In this document: positions 25,804-35,700 of the stretch, piece after piece
Numbering within the stretch: position 1 is the stretch's first letter
Layout of the letters: the number at the start of each line of letters is the position of its first letter
Source: GCA-2720975 sp964469565
GTDB taxonomy: Bacteria; Planctomycetota; UBA1135; GCA-002686595
DNA: 64,000 bases
Direction: 5' to 3'
Assembly: GCA_964469565.1 (NCBI GenBank)
Contig: CAYXZD010000005.1
Span: forward strand, 62,001 to 126,000
Notes under the pieces: model-generated
The model's database searches: none
What the model saw: the letters and a program-made list of their open reading frames with translations, nothing else
What the model was told of the DNA's origin: nothing
Made by a program: the position numbers and the translations under genes

Positions 25804-26177
25804 TTGCCCTCCGGCGTGCTCGGATCTGGACCATCAGCTGCGTGGTCTAGGGATGGAGGGGCCACTGTGAGGGCCCAAGCACCGTAGGCAGCAGACACGT
25901 GGGTACAGTCAAGTGCCACGAACTCAGGAGTCTCGTAAGGGTGCAGAGCTAGAACGCGTTCCTCGAGTTGAGCCACTCGCTCGGAGGGGACCTTGAGAAA
26001 GAGCAAGACCTCCTCGGTCTCTTGCAGCTCATCCTCCCAAATGTAGTGGCTCTTCAGCCTAGGCATCACCTGTGCGCAGGCCACGAGCCGCTCTTGAACG
26101 ATCTGGCGTGCAAGACGAGAAGCCGTCACCTCATCGGGTGCTGTGACGAATACGGCGCTCAAGACAGGGAGGGTCAT
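25800..26177 (-). CDS. cutA: CutA1 divalent-cation tolerance protein
   Basis: 125-aa trimeric cytoplasmic protein of the CutA1 family, associated with copper tolerance and structurally related to PII proteins. Signatures are FVTAPDEVTASRLARQIVQE, RLVACAQVMPRLKSHYIWED, VLLFLKVPSE and LHPYETPEFVAL; the C-terminal Pro/Asp-rich 15 residues are extra. First gene of the six-gene minus-strand cluster and divergent from the proline dehydrogenase gene (101 nt). Confidence 0.94.
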   Translation of the reverse strand: MTLPVLSAVFVTAPDEVTASRLARQIVQERLVACAQVMPRLKSHYIWEDELQETEEVLLFLKVPSERVAQLEERVLALHPYETPEFVALDCTHVSAAYGAWALTVAPPSLDHAADGPDPSTPEGK

Positions 26178-26278
26178 GCCGGTCCGAGGATAGCGAGTGG
26201 AGGGGCCCTACGCACCGCTCCAAGTTGACGATCAGTGTATAGAACGGAGCCCAGCAGACGGATTACAATGGCCCTAAC

Positions 26279-27172
26279 GTGAACCTCCTCCACAGCCTCA
26301 TCATCAAGACCCTCCCTCTGATCCCCCAGGGGGTCATGCGCCGACTCTCCGCCCGCTACATTGCAGGAGAGACTCTTTCCGAAGCGCTCCACGTCCTTCA
26401 GAGTAACGCGGAAAATGGCTTCGGCGGGGTCCTAGACATTCTTGGCGAGGGGGTGAGTGATGAAGCCGAGGCGCGTGCGGCCCACGCGATGTACAAGGCC
26501 GATGCCGACGCATTGCATGCAGCGGGAATCGATGCCTACATCTCCATCAAGCCAACACACCTTGGCCTCGCCTTCAGCCCGGACCTCGCCTTGGAACTCT
26601 ACGCAGACCTAGCTCAACACTGCGGGGGCTTGGACCAGTTCATTCGTGTCGAGATGGAAGACCATCCCACGACGGATGCCACCCTGGCTGTTTTCCACAA
26701 GCTGCGGGAGGCCCACTCGAATGTGGGCATCGTATTACAGTCGAGGTTGTTCCGGACACCCAGCGATATCGCAGCATTGGGAGGCTCACCCATTGATGTG
26801 CGCATGGTGAAAGGCATCTACCTCGAGCCCCCCAGCGTGGCCCACTGCGAGCACGCCGCTATCTCACGCGCATTCGTCGAGTGCACCGAGCAGCTGTGGG
26901 CCGCGGGGCACCGGGTCGCATTGGCCACCCACGATGGGGAGATGGCTGATCGCTGCATGGAGATCGCACACGCACAGGGCGTCGCCCCCGATCGCTATGA
27001 GTTTGAAGTATTACTCGGCGTGCAGCAGCCCCTTTGGGACAAGTGGAAGTCGGCCGGCCACAAGGTTCGGGTCTACGTTCCTTATGGACCGGAGTGGCGC
27101 ACGTATTCCCAGAGGCGGCTAGGAAAGAACCCAGAGATTCTCGGACATCTGATGCGCAACCTCCTGCGCTAG
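26279..27172 (+). CDS. Proline dehydrogenase (FAD-dependent, monofunctional)
   Basis: 297-aa TIM-barrel flavoenzyme oxidising L-proline to 1-pyrroline-5-carboxylate, the first step of proline catabolism. Recognisable parts are SIKPTHLGLAFSP, RVEMEDHPTTDATLAV, VRMVKGIYLEPP, ATHDGEM, FEVLLGV and the substrate-binding end YVPYGPEWRTYSQRRLGKNP. Starts at GTG 26279; ATG 26268 is out of frame. Its length fits the bacterial monofunctional PRODH class, not PutA. No P5C dehydrogenase gene is next to it; the ALDH at 5537 belongs to another subfamily. Confidence 0.92.
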   Translation: MNLLHSLIIKTLPLIPQGVMRRLSARYIAGETLSEALHVLQSNAENGFGGVLDILGEGVSDEAEARAAHAMYKADADALHAAGIDAYISIKPTHLGLAFSPDLALELYADLAQHCGGLDQFIRVEMEDHPTTDATLAVFHKLREAHSNVGIVLQSRLFRTPSDIAALGGSPIDVRMVKGIYLEPPSVAHCEHAAISRAFVECTEQLWAAGHRVALATHDGEMADRCMEIAHAQGVAPDRYEFEVLLGVQQPLWDKWKSAGHKVRVYVPYGPEWRTYSQRRLGKNPEILGHLMRNLLR

Positions 27173-27192
27173 TGCTCCCCCTGCGAGCGGGC

Positions 27193-27954
27193 CTACTTTC
27201 CCATCTGCAGCCGCCGAGCCAACATTTCACTCAATACACCCGTGGCGAGGATCTTATCCATCGTCGACCTAAAGTCGTAGGACACCCTGTGCCAGGTTAC
27301 TTGGTTTTCTTCGAGAACTGCGTAACAGGCCCGGTTGTCGTTATCCCTCGGTTGCCCGACAGATCCGATATTGACCAGAGCCTTCTCTCCTTGGGGCAAT
27401 GCAAGGGTGTGTTGCGTAGTACCACCCAACCCTCGGAACTGTAAGTCTTCGCCGAACATGCCCGGGTAGTGAGTGTGGCCGCCGAAGGCGACCCCCTCAA
27501 ATGAAGCAAAGATGCCGCGCAGCTTCTCAGAGTTGAGCATGCCATCCGTCGACATCACATACTCGCGAACTGGATCGCGCGGAGAGCCGTGTACGAACAA
27601 GAAACGTCCCTCGCGGTGTGTAAACGCCAGATTCTGAATCCACTTCCAACGAGCCTTGCGCGCACTAGAGCTGTACCAACGCGGACGCATGCGCGCACGT
27701 GTATAATCAATGGCTCCGCGCGCGTGGGGATTGAAGTCTGCTGCGCCGTGAAACAACGCTTGGTCGTGATTCCCCATCAGTGCGACCTCGGCATGCTGTC
27801 GGACCAAGTCGACACAGATTTCGGGTTCAGCCCCGTAGCCCACCACGTCGCCTAGGCAGAAGATACGCTCAATGGACTGGGCGCGGATGTGCCCTAAAAC
27901 TGCTTCGAGTGCCTCCCGATTGGAATGCAGATCTGAAATGAGAGCAATCTTCAT
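27193..27954 (-). CDS. Calcineurin-like metallophosphoesterase
   Basis: 253-aa cytoplasmic phosphoesterase with the complete dinuclear metal site: ISDLHSN (6-12), LGDVVGYG, MGNHDQ, FVHGSPRD and GGHTHYPG. Organisation matches the MJ0936/YfcE-like group (a phosphodiesterase or phosphatase of unknown natural substrate). C-terminal SVGQPRDNDNRACYAVLEEN is also typical. It lies 12 nt downstream of the amidohydrolase gene in the same direction and converges with the proline dehydrogenase gene. Confidence 0.9.
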   Translation of the reverse strand: MKIALISDLHSNREALEAVLGHIRAQSIERIFCLGDVVGYGAEPEICVDLVRQHAEVALMGNHDQALFHGAADFNPHARGAIDYTRARMRPRWYSSSARKARWKWIQNLAFTHREGRFLFVHGSPRDPVREYVMSTDGMLNSEKLRGIFASFEGVAFGGHTHYPGMFGEDLQFRGLGGTTQHTLALPQGEKALVNIGSVGQPRDNDNRACYAVLEENQVTWHRVSYDFRSTMDKILATGVLSEMLARRLQMGK

Positions 27955-27966
27955 CGATTAGCCATG

Positions 27967-29235
27967 CTAACGCTCCGCAGGAAAAGACGCACCGGATCGC
28001 AACGTCTGTTTGACTCCGGCTAGGAATACCGCGTCCACAGGGGGCATCCCGAGGGTGAGTTCCTCCATGATCTGATCTGGGCTGGCCGCATGGGTCTCAA
28101 ACAAGACTAGGTCGGCCCGAAAACCTGGAGCAATGGAACCCACTTGATGGGCAAGCCCTAAGGCCTTGGCAGAACCCATTGTTGCCATTTGCCATGTTTC
28201 CTTGGGGGGAACGTCCGGGTGCTCACACCTCAGGGCCTTCATCTCGCTGCGCATGTCCAGATCATCGTTACTCGCAGCAGAGTCCGTTCCTAGGCCTAGG
28301 GTGACCCCTGCCGCTCGGTATTCCTGCAGCGGAAACTTGGGCCGATCAAAAAAACGGTGGGTTCCTGGGCAATGAACCACACTGGCACCGGCCGTCGCAA
28401 TACGCAGCACCTCTCCCTTTGCCGGACAGTTCCCATGTACCAAGGCAGTGGCCGGGCGAAGGAGCCCCGCACGATCAATCAAGTCCAAGCCCGAGCATCC
28501 TGGTGAGGGACCAAGCTGCCCGACCAAGGGCCCCTCCCCTTCCAATAGAAACTGCCCCTCCTCAGGAGTTTCCGCCCAGTGAATCGCCACGGACTGGTCC
28601 AGTCCACAGAGCCGACCCAACTCATTGAACAGAACCGGACTGACTGTGAACGGTGCGTGAGGAGACACCCCAGATGGGCATGAACTGGAAGCCAACGCCG
28701 TCCGTAGATTCGTCAAGGCTGGCTCGGTGCGCTGCAGGTCTCCCGCATCGAGCACCTCGTGGAATAGGCGCACCACGAGGGCAGCCTGCTCAGCCCAGGA
28801 GGCGCTCTGCCCCAGGGTCGTAATCTCCCCCACGCAGGTGGTACCCGTTTCTAACAGACGACGAGCACCTGCCTCGACACCGCTACGAATCTCACGCGGA
28901 TCTAGCTGGGAGCGTTCTTTCAGCAGTGCGCCAATCCACTGACCAAAGTGATCGCCCGCCGGAACGCGGCCGGCCAGGGGTGTGAGCTCCAGGTGGGCGT
29001 GAGCATTGACCAATCCTGGGCAGAGTACACCATCCCCCAAGTCTTGCACCTGTGCATCCAAGGACCTAGCTAATCGAGCCACCGCCGCCGCACCCACGGC
29101 AACGGCTCCGATGCGCCCATTCTCCACCGACACGGCAGCCTCAGCACACAGGCCAGGGTCCTGGACCATGACCCACCGTGCGCGCAACACCATCGGTGCT
29201 GCACCCTTGATTGCCGATTCTCGGAGGCTGGTCAC
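27967..29235 (-). CDS. Metal-dependent amidohydrolase (ATZ/TRZ, aminodeoxyfutalosine-deaminase-like)
   Basis: 422-aa TIM-barrel hydrolase of the chlorohydrolase/deaminase branch. Zinc ligands are visible: VNAHAHLE (HxH), IHWAETPEE and GTDSAASND; VSPHAPFTVSP and VHCPGTHRFFDRPKFPLQEY are typical of SsnA/MqnX/MtaD-like deaminases. The MqnX role (deamination of aminodeoxyfutalosine in menaquinone synthesis) is one candidate, but the sequence alone cannot separate it from adenosine-type deaminases. An alternative start is ATG 29193, 14 codons in. Only 43 nt separate it from the end of the large lipoprotein gene upstream, in the same orientation. Confidence 0.82.
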   Translation of the reverse strand: MTSLRESAIKGAAPMVLRARWVMVQDPGLCAEAAVSVENGRIGAVAVGAAAVARLARSLDAQVQDLGDGVLCPGLVNAHAHLELTPLAGRVPAGDHFGQWIGALLKERSQLDPREIRSGVEAGARRLLETGTTCVGEITTLGQSASWAEQAALVVRLFHEVLDAGDLQRTEPALTNLRTALASSSCPSGVSPHAPFTVSPVLFNELGRLCGLDQSVAIHWAETPEEGQFLLEGEGPLVGQLGPSPGCSGLDLIDRAGLLRPATALVHGNCPAKGEVLRIATAGASVVHCPGTHRFFDRPKFPLQEYRAAGVTLGLGTDSAASNDDLDMRSEMKALRCEHPDVPPKETWQMATMGSAKALGLAHQVGSIAPGFRADLVLFETHAASPDQIMEELTLGMPPVDAVFLAGVKQTLRSGASFPAER

Positions 29236-29278
29236 AAGAGTATCCCCGCCTAACTCCTCTAGGGTCTACCCCCTGCCC

Positions 29279-32200
29279 TCAATCGGGAATGGCGCGCATA
29301 CGCAAGTTGGTCACACCAGCCACATCCACTAGGACATCTCCGGGGGTATCGACGCCTTGCACGGTGCCATCGTAGATGACGACAAAACGCACAACGTTGG
29401 GAGCCACTGCAAAATCATTGAGCAGCGCGGGGTGGTCGACCCAAGGGGTAACCGAGGTGGGATCGATCCCCGAGCTAAAATCGTTGATGTCGCCGTTACA
29501 GGGATCACCTGAACCGTCAAGCCGGGCACCCTGGAAGCGCACCACGACAGGTGCCGCTTGGACGGTCCCGCCCTGGGTACCGAGGCTCTTACCGAATTGG
29601 TTTTCAAAGGAACCTGCAAAGATCCCGTTGGCTCCTCGGAACGGCACAAGCACCTCGCTGCCACTCGCCGTGTAGATCACGTCCATGTTCCAACCCATGT
29701 CATCGGGATCCCCTGTGTTGTCATCGTCGTCGTCATCCACGAATGCGAGGGCGAAGAACACACCAGAGGGTGCCAACCAGCAGGAAACCGAGGCCGAAAT
29801 CGAGTCAGGACGGAATGCTGAAGGGATCCAGCCGGGTCCGTCGAGCGGATCTTGACCCGAATCGACACTCACCCAAGACATGGACTCATCCGTCGGGTCG
29901 TAGGGCAGAATCGACGGCGCCACTAAGGATCGATCAATGATCCCTGCCACATCTTCAATGCGCACGAGTCCAGGACTCCCCACGCCTCCCTGAGCAAGGC
30001 TCCACACCCCCTGGCCACCCAGTCCACCGCTCACATCGATCGTGCCGGCGGTTGGAGCGATGTCCACGACAATGCTCTGCAGTTTGAGTGAACCGCCGCT
30101 GCCGCCCCCCCCCGGGGTCGCAAACTGGCCGAAGTCCACCTTCGAGGAATCCCCGGTGCATGCAGTCGGGCCCGTATCGCCCCGGGCCTGGCCACCCTGC
30201 CCTCCGTTCAGGCGAATCTGTCCATCCACCGTCAGGCGCTTCCCGGCCGTGAGCTGCAATGCGCCCCCACCCGAACCTCCCATGGCTCCGGAATGATCAT
30301 GCCAAGCACGGAAAAAGGCGTTCGTTCCGATGCAAGCTGTGCCACCGCCGCTGGGACGCCACGTAACGGCCCCGTGGGGGTGATTGCCCCCACCCCCGCC
30401 TCCACTGCCACCCCGCAGGTTTCCATCCCACCAATTGAGAAGGCGTTGGGTGTACCCAGTGTTGACGTCATCGGGCAGTTCAAGCCCGACCTGGGAAGCA
30501 AGCCCCCCCGCCGTATCGGGCGCACCATTATCTTGGCCCTCGGGGAAATCTGAGAATGCGGTCACGGAGGCTGAGGTGCCCACACCTCCGTCCAAGGCAT
30601 AGGCTCCGCCAGACCCCGATCCACCCACCATAAGACTGCGACACTCGCTGCTCCCGATTGGACTGAAGCTCGTGTCAAAATTGAAGCCCAGTCCGTGATT
30701 GTTGTTTCCCACAGTCGTGGTCGTGTCGACGGTCGGATAGTTCGTGGGGTATTGCACACCCCCGCCTCCACCGCCCACGCCAGCCGCTCGACCCACACCC
30801 TGGCCCGGCCGACCCGCAGTATCCGCTCCTGGGTTCGAAATCACGCTGCTCTCGCAGAGGCTCAGAACAGTCATTCCTGTGTTGATAGCCATGTCGAAAC
30901 GATCTCCGCCGAATCCACCATCCCCTGCGCCTGCGGGGCCCGTCGGCGCAACGAGGTCCGTGTCGGGATTCTCCACTTCCGAGTCATGGTCAAGAGGTTG
31001 CACACCACTCAAGTCTAGAATCGTGCCAGCATTGACGGTTGCTGTTCCCCGAGCATAGATCCGTGCAGGATTCGTACCCTCGATTCGAAGGATCGAGCCC
31101 GCGCCAATAGAGAGGGAGTCGAACTCAAACACCCCATCGGTGACCGTCGCGGACGTCGGGAAATTGCCGATGGTACCCGGGAAGCCTACCGGATCTGGGT
31201 TGCCGATGATGTCGGGTAAGAGATTGGTCGGCAGGCCATCCGCCATAGTCAACGGAAACGTCTGCAGGTCGGTATTGAGAACGACGGTAGCGCCCGAAGG
31301 AATGATCAAGTCACCGAGGCGACCAGACCCCCCGCCGATGCCAGGACTCAAGCGGCCGCCGCCCCACAGGGCACCACTGCGAATGCCATCCTCGTGGGAG
31401 TTCGGATCGGGCCAGGACAGTTGGAAGTCTTCGCCACCATCGGGAACCACCACCTCTCCGAGCAGAGGAAGCTCAGTCACGAATGAATGCGCCCCTCCGC
31501 CAGTTGAAATGGAATTGGCCACGAGGTCCTGCACTGCGGGAGGCAGGGTCACGACGATGCGCCGTGGATTGCTCGGAGCATTCGGACCGGCAGAGGGAAG
31601 CGGCGCATCAGCCACGAAGTACAGGGTGGTCGTCAACTGAGCGAGATCTACACCGAATGTGAATGTCCCCCCGATGGCAGTCCGGTCAGCCGTGGTCAAA
31701 TCCCCGTCTTCATCCACCTCGATATCAATATTGGGAGACTGCCCCGTGGACGGATCGAGCAATGTCGCCACGTTCATCACGTCGTCGAATTCAAAGCGCA
31801 ATTGGGTTTGCCGGTACACATCAAACAACTCCGTCCCGGTATTCATCAACACATCAGAAACGATGATCGGGTCGCCATTGGTGTCGTAGTCCACCACCTG
31901 GTCCACGAATATCTGTACGGAAGGGTCACCCGGCACAGGATCAATCACCCCCTCTGTAGTCTTGATGGTGCACTGCATACGTGTCTTGTTGTCCACTCCA
32001 GCCGTGCTTTGCAAGAACGGGCCCGTATCCGACTGTTGGGTTCCCGGCAGGAAAATGCGATAGGACGTGGCCGATGCAAAACCGTGGATCGGCGTCCCGT
32101 TCTGATCAAACGTGAGTGAAGGCCGGAAAATCATCCGGCGGGCATCAGTCGGGTCGCTAAAGAACTGCCCGGAGGGAGTGGTCCCGTTAGCCACATCGGT

Positions 32201-32458
32201 TATCCGGAACGAGCTTGAATTCGCGCTGAACAGGTCGATCGGTTCTGAGAACACGATCGAAATCTCTTGGTTCTGATAGGTGTTGGAGATCGAACAATTG
32301 ACCTCATTGCCTGTCACGCCATCTGTACACCCAAGGGTACAGGAAACCACGTAGAAACTCCCTTCAGCGGGTTTGCTGCCACTCTCGGTAGAGCAACCAG
32401 CACTGAAGGCAAGAAGAGACAGGGGCAGGACGAGGTGATGAAGGCGCGGAGTCCACAT
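29279..32458 (-). CDS. Large Big_5/glycine-rich beta-helix-like lipoprotein A
   Basis: 1059-aa secreted lipoprotein with lipobox FSAGC and modified Cys22. Residues about 40-150 form an SbsA/Big_5 Ig-like domain (EISIVFSEPIDLFSANSSSF). A second Big_5-like part follows (LRFEFDDVMNVATLLDP) with IEVDEDGDLTTADR, a Ca-binding-like loop. The middle (about 370-850) has long Gly runs alternating with short hydrophobic strands (GGSGGGALQLTAGKRLTVDG), a beta-helix-like pattern. Near residue 900 is an Asp run (VDDDDDDNTGDPDD). The C-terminal 200 residues have VPFRGANGIFAGSFENQFGK and VVVRFQGARLDG. Cys are frequent in the N-terminal domain. Highly similar to the protein encoded at 32786-35977. Function unknown; likely surface adhesin or matrix. 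Confidence 0.82.
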   Translation of the reverse strand: MWTPRLHHLVLPLSLLAFSAGCSTESGSKPAEGSFYVVSCTLGCTDGVTGNEVNCSISNTYQNQEISIVFSEPIDLFSANSSSFRITDVANGTTPSGQFFSDPTDARRMIFRPSLTFDQNGTPIHGFASATSYRIFLPGTQQSDTGPFLQSTAGVDNKTRMQCTIKTTEGVIDPVPGDPSVQIFVDQVVDYDTNGDPIIVSDVLMNTGTELFDVYRQTQLRFEFDDVMNVATLLDPSTGQSPNIDIEVDEDGDLTTADRTAIGGTFTFGVDLAQLTTTLYFVADAPLPSAGPNAPSNPRRIVVTLPPAVQDLVANSISTGGGAHSFVTELPLLGEVVVPDGGEDFQLSWPDPNSHEDGIRSGALWGGGRLSPGIGGGSGRLGDLIIPSGATVVLNTDLQTFPLTMADGLPTNLLPDIIGNPDPVGFPGTIGNFPTSATVTDGVFEFDSLSIGAGSILRIEGTNPARIYARGTATVNAGTILDLSGVQPLDHDSEVENPDTDLVAPTGPAGAGDGGFGGDRFDMAINTGMTVLSLCESSVISNPGADTAGRPGQGVGRAAGVGGGGGGVQYPTNYPTVDTTTTVGNNNHGLGFNFDTSFSPIGSSECRSLMVGGSGSGGAYALDGGVGTSASVTAFSDFPEGQDNGAPDTAGGLASQVGLELPDDVNTGYTQRLLNWWDGNLRGGSGGGGGGNHPHGAVTWRPSGGGTACIGTNAFFRAWHDHSGAMGGSGGGALQLTAGKRLTVDGQIRLNGGQGGQARGDTGPTACTGDSSKVDFGQFATPGGGGSGGSLKLQSIVVDIAPTAGTIDVSGGLGGQGVWSLAQGGVGSPGLVRIEDVAGIIDRSLVAPSILPYDPTDESMSWVSVDSGQDPLDGPGWIPSAFRPDSISASVSCWLAPSGVFFALAFVDDDDDDNTGDPDDMGWNMDVIYTASGSEVLVPFRGANGIFAGSFENQFGKSLGTQGGTVQAAPVVVRFQGARLDGSGDPCNGDINDFSSGIDPTSVTPWVDHPALLNDFAVAPNVVRFVVIYDGTVQGVDTPGDVLVDVAGVTNLRMRAIPD

Positions 32459-32785
32459 GGGTCAAGCGTCAATGTGAGAGTACTAGGGGGCGAATAGTGA
32501 TTCAGAGACTGCCCGATACTACAGCAAGCGGGCCCGACACACTCAACCCAAGCGGGGGATCTTGCACCCTACCTAGGCCCGAAGCCCCTGACCCCACCGC
32601 CGCGGGTCTCGACACGATTCATACGCCAAGCATGAAGGCCCTCATCGGCCTTCACTGGCTCGGAGCACGAACGCCCCCGCCCCCCCAGACTCGGGGGATG
32701 TTCAGGCGGGGATCAGACGATCTGGGTCAGGCTGCAGCAAGCGCACCGGATGGTTCAGGCCACCCACACACACTTCGTGCCTGCC
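32459..32785. other. Intergenic region between the two paralogous lipoprotein genes
   Basis: 327 nt with no credible ORF. Its only clear structure is a perfect 8-bp inverted repeat with 6-nt loop (TGAAGGCC/GGCCTTCA) at 32633-32654. It may terminate the upstream paralogue (stop at 32786), but it lies 130 nt downstream and lacks a T-run. A promoter for lipoprotein A is expected here but could not be picked with confidence. Confidence 0.5.
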
Positions 32786-35700
32786 TTAGTCGGGAAGGAC
32801 GCGCACCCAGAAATTCGTGATGCCACCCACCTGGTCAAGAATCTGGCGGGGGATGTCCCCGGGCAAGCGCGTGTTGTCGAAGATGACAACGAAGCGCATC
32901 AGGTTCGGGGGGGGCTGGAAATCATTGAGCACCGATGGGTGGTCCACCCACGGCGTGACAGAACCTGGAACGAGACCGTTATTGGGATCATTCAAGTCAA
33001 GGTCACAATTACTCACCGGGCCCGTTGCGCGGGCACCTTGAAAGCGCACCACGATGGGTGCTGCAGGCACCGTGCCGCCCTGAGTACCCAAGCTCTTTCC
33101 AAACTCGTTCTCGAAGGAGCCTAGGAAGAACCCATTGGCCCCCCGGAATGGAATCGTCACCTGTGATTGTCCCGGGGGAGTATAGAGCAGATCCATATTC
33201 CAACCCATCTGTGCGGCTGAACCCGTATCCGAGTTGGCTTCATCATCCACAAAGTAGACCGAGTTCACGGTGGACCCAATCGGAGTCAACCAGCAGGAGG
33301 AAGTGCCTGAAAAGGAGTCGGGTCGGTTATTGCTGATGACCCAGCCCGGACCATCTGCAGCATCGGGGCCACTGTCCACACTCACCCAGCCAAGAGAGTT
33401 GTCTGTCGGATCGAAGGGCAGAATGGAAGGAGCAGCCGCTGCGCGGGTGATTCCCAACATGTCCTCGATGCGAACAAGTCCGGCTCCACCGGAACCGCCG
33501 ACCGAATTAGCCCATTGCTTTGCCGTACCGCCCGCACCCCCTGAAACATTGATCGTTCCCGGTGTTGCTGAAAGATCCACCACGATGCTCTGCAATTTGA
33601 CCGCTCCGCCGCTGCCGCCTCCGCCTGGAGTCGCGTACTGGCCGAAGTCAATATCACACAGAGCAGGGGGAAGTTCGTTGCGAGGTTCGCCGCCTCGGCT
33701 TCCCCGTGCATCGATCGTCCCGTCCACGGTGATGCGCTTACCGGAAGTCAGGGCCAAGGCGCCACCGCCAAATCCTCCACGGGCTCCCGAATGATCCACC
33801 CAGGCATGGAACATTGACAGGGGACCGACACAAGCATCGACGTTGGCCCCGTTGTGGCCATCAGCCCAGGTGCCATAGGGGTGGCCGCCTCCCCCACCGC
33901 CACCACTGCCGCCCCGCAGGTCTCCTCGGGTCCAATTCAATTTGCGCGCTACGTAGCCCACATTGTTCTCCGCAGGTGGGTTCAAGCCAACCTCAGAGGG
34001 GTCCCCCCCGGGCGTATCCGCTGCGTTGTTACTCGTGCCAGGGAAGTCCGTGGTAGGAAAGAGCGAGGAAGCCACCCCGATTCCGCCGGCCGTGGCATAA
34101 CTTCCCCCGGACCCCGAACCGCCGACCATAAAACTGCGACATTGGGTATCGAGGGTAATCGGGTCGAAGAGGGTGTTCACATTGAATCCAATCCCCTGGG
34201 CTCCCGTAGTTTGCAGGTCAACCGCAGGGTAACGCTGGGGATACTTATCCCCACCCAATCCCGCGCCTTTCTTACCCTCGCGCCCAACGCCCATGCCCTT
34301 GTATCCAGAGGTGTGGGCATCAGCCACGAAAACGGGATCGTTCTCACAGGCAAGGAGGGCGACCATGGCCGCATTGACGGTCATGTCAAAACGTGATCCG
34401 CCAAATCCACCATCACCGCCACTCGCAGCGTTGAGGGGAGTGGAGAGGAGGAGCTTAGGATCAGTGATCGTGGAATCGTGATCCGCAGGGACAACACCAG
34501 TTAGGTCAATGACCGCCCCGGGCTTCACTTCCACGGGCCCACGAACATACAAGCGTGCTGGATTGATGCCCTCGAACCGCAGGGAACTGCCGGGCTCCAT
34601 CACCAAAGAATTGAACTCGAAAGCACCGTCGGTCACGGTAATGGAAGTCGGGAAGTTGCCCACAGTCCCCGGGAACCCCACGGGGTCAGGGTTGCCAATC
34701 ACGTCCGGGATCTGGCTGATCAAGAATCCATCGGATGTGGTCAGCGGGAAGGTCTGGAGATCTGTATTCAGAATCACGCTCAACCCAGCGGGGATGAGAA
34801 GGTCTCCCAAGCGCCCCGAGCCTCCGCCAATCCCAGGTACCAGGGTGCCGCCGCCCCAGAACGCACCGCTGCGATTGCCATCTTCATTGGAACCCGCCGA
34901 GGGCCAAGAGACGGTAAAATCCTCTCCACCGGGGGGCAGGAGGGATTCTTGGAACGTGGACAGTTCCGGGATGAACGACCGTGAGCCACCGCCGGCAGCA
35001 ATCGGGTTCGAGACCAAATCCTGCACATTGGCAGGGATCGTAATCACGATGCGACGCGGAGCCAGTGGGGCAGTAGGACCTGCGGAGGGTAGGGGCAGGG
35101 TGGAATCGAAATACAGATAGGTCCGAAGGTTGTCGAAGTCCACACCGAAGCTGTAGTCACCATCAACATCGTAGCGGTCGGCCGTGAGCAGATCTCCGTC
35201 ATCGTCAACTTCGATGGAGATGAACGGTGATGACTTACTGGCCGGATCGAGCAGTGTAGCCACGTTCATGATGTCATCAAAGGAAAACGTCACGCGCGTT
35301 TGACGGTACACGTCATCGATTTCCGGCGTGCTGGTCACCACCACGTCGTAATCAAACTGGTTCGCATTTCCGTTACCGTCATAACCCGTCACCACATCCA
35401 CGGTGGTCACCACCGTGGGTGCCCCAGGCACGGGGTCGATGATGCCCTGGCTGGTGAGGATCGTGCACTCCAACCGGGACTGATTCGCTTGTCCGGACGT
35501 GCTTTGAATGAAGGGGCCGAAGACGTCTTGCACCTCACCCGGAATACGGATGGAGTATGAAGTGTCCGCCTTGAGACCAAAAATTGGGTTTCCGTTTTGA
35601 TCAAAGGAAAGGGCTGGACGGAAGATCAGACGCTGGGGGTTGGTCGGGTCGCCGAAAAACTGCCCAGGAGGCGAAGTCCCATTCGAAACATCCACCACCT

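Noticed and set aside
29750..31500. Short direct GGN repeats inside lipoprotein genes as CRISPR-like arrays
   Set aside because: They are in-frame Gly codon runs with irregular spacing and no conserved repeat-spacer pattern.
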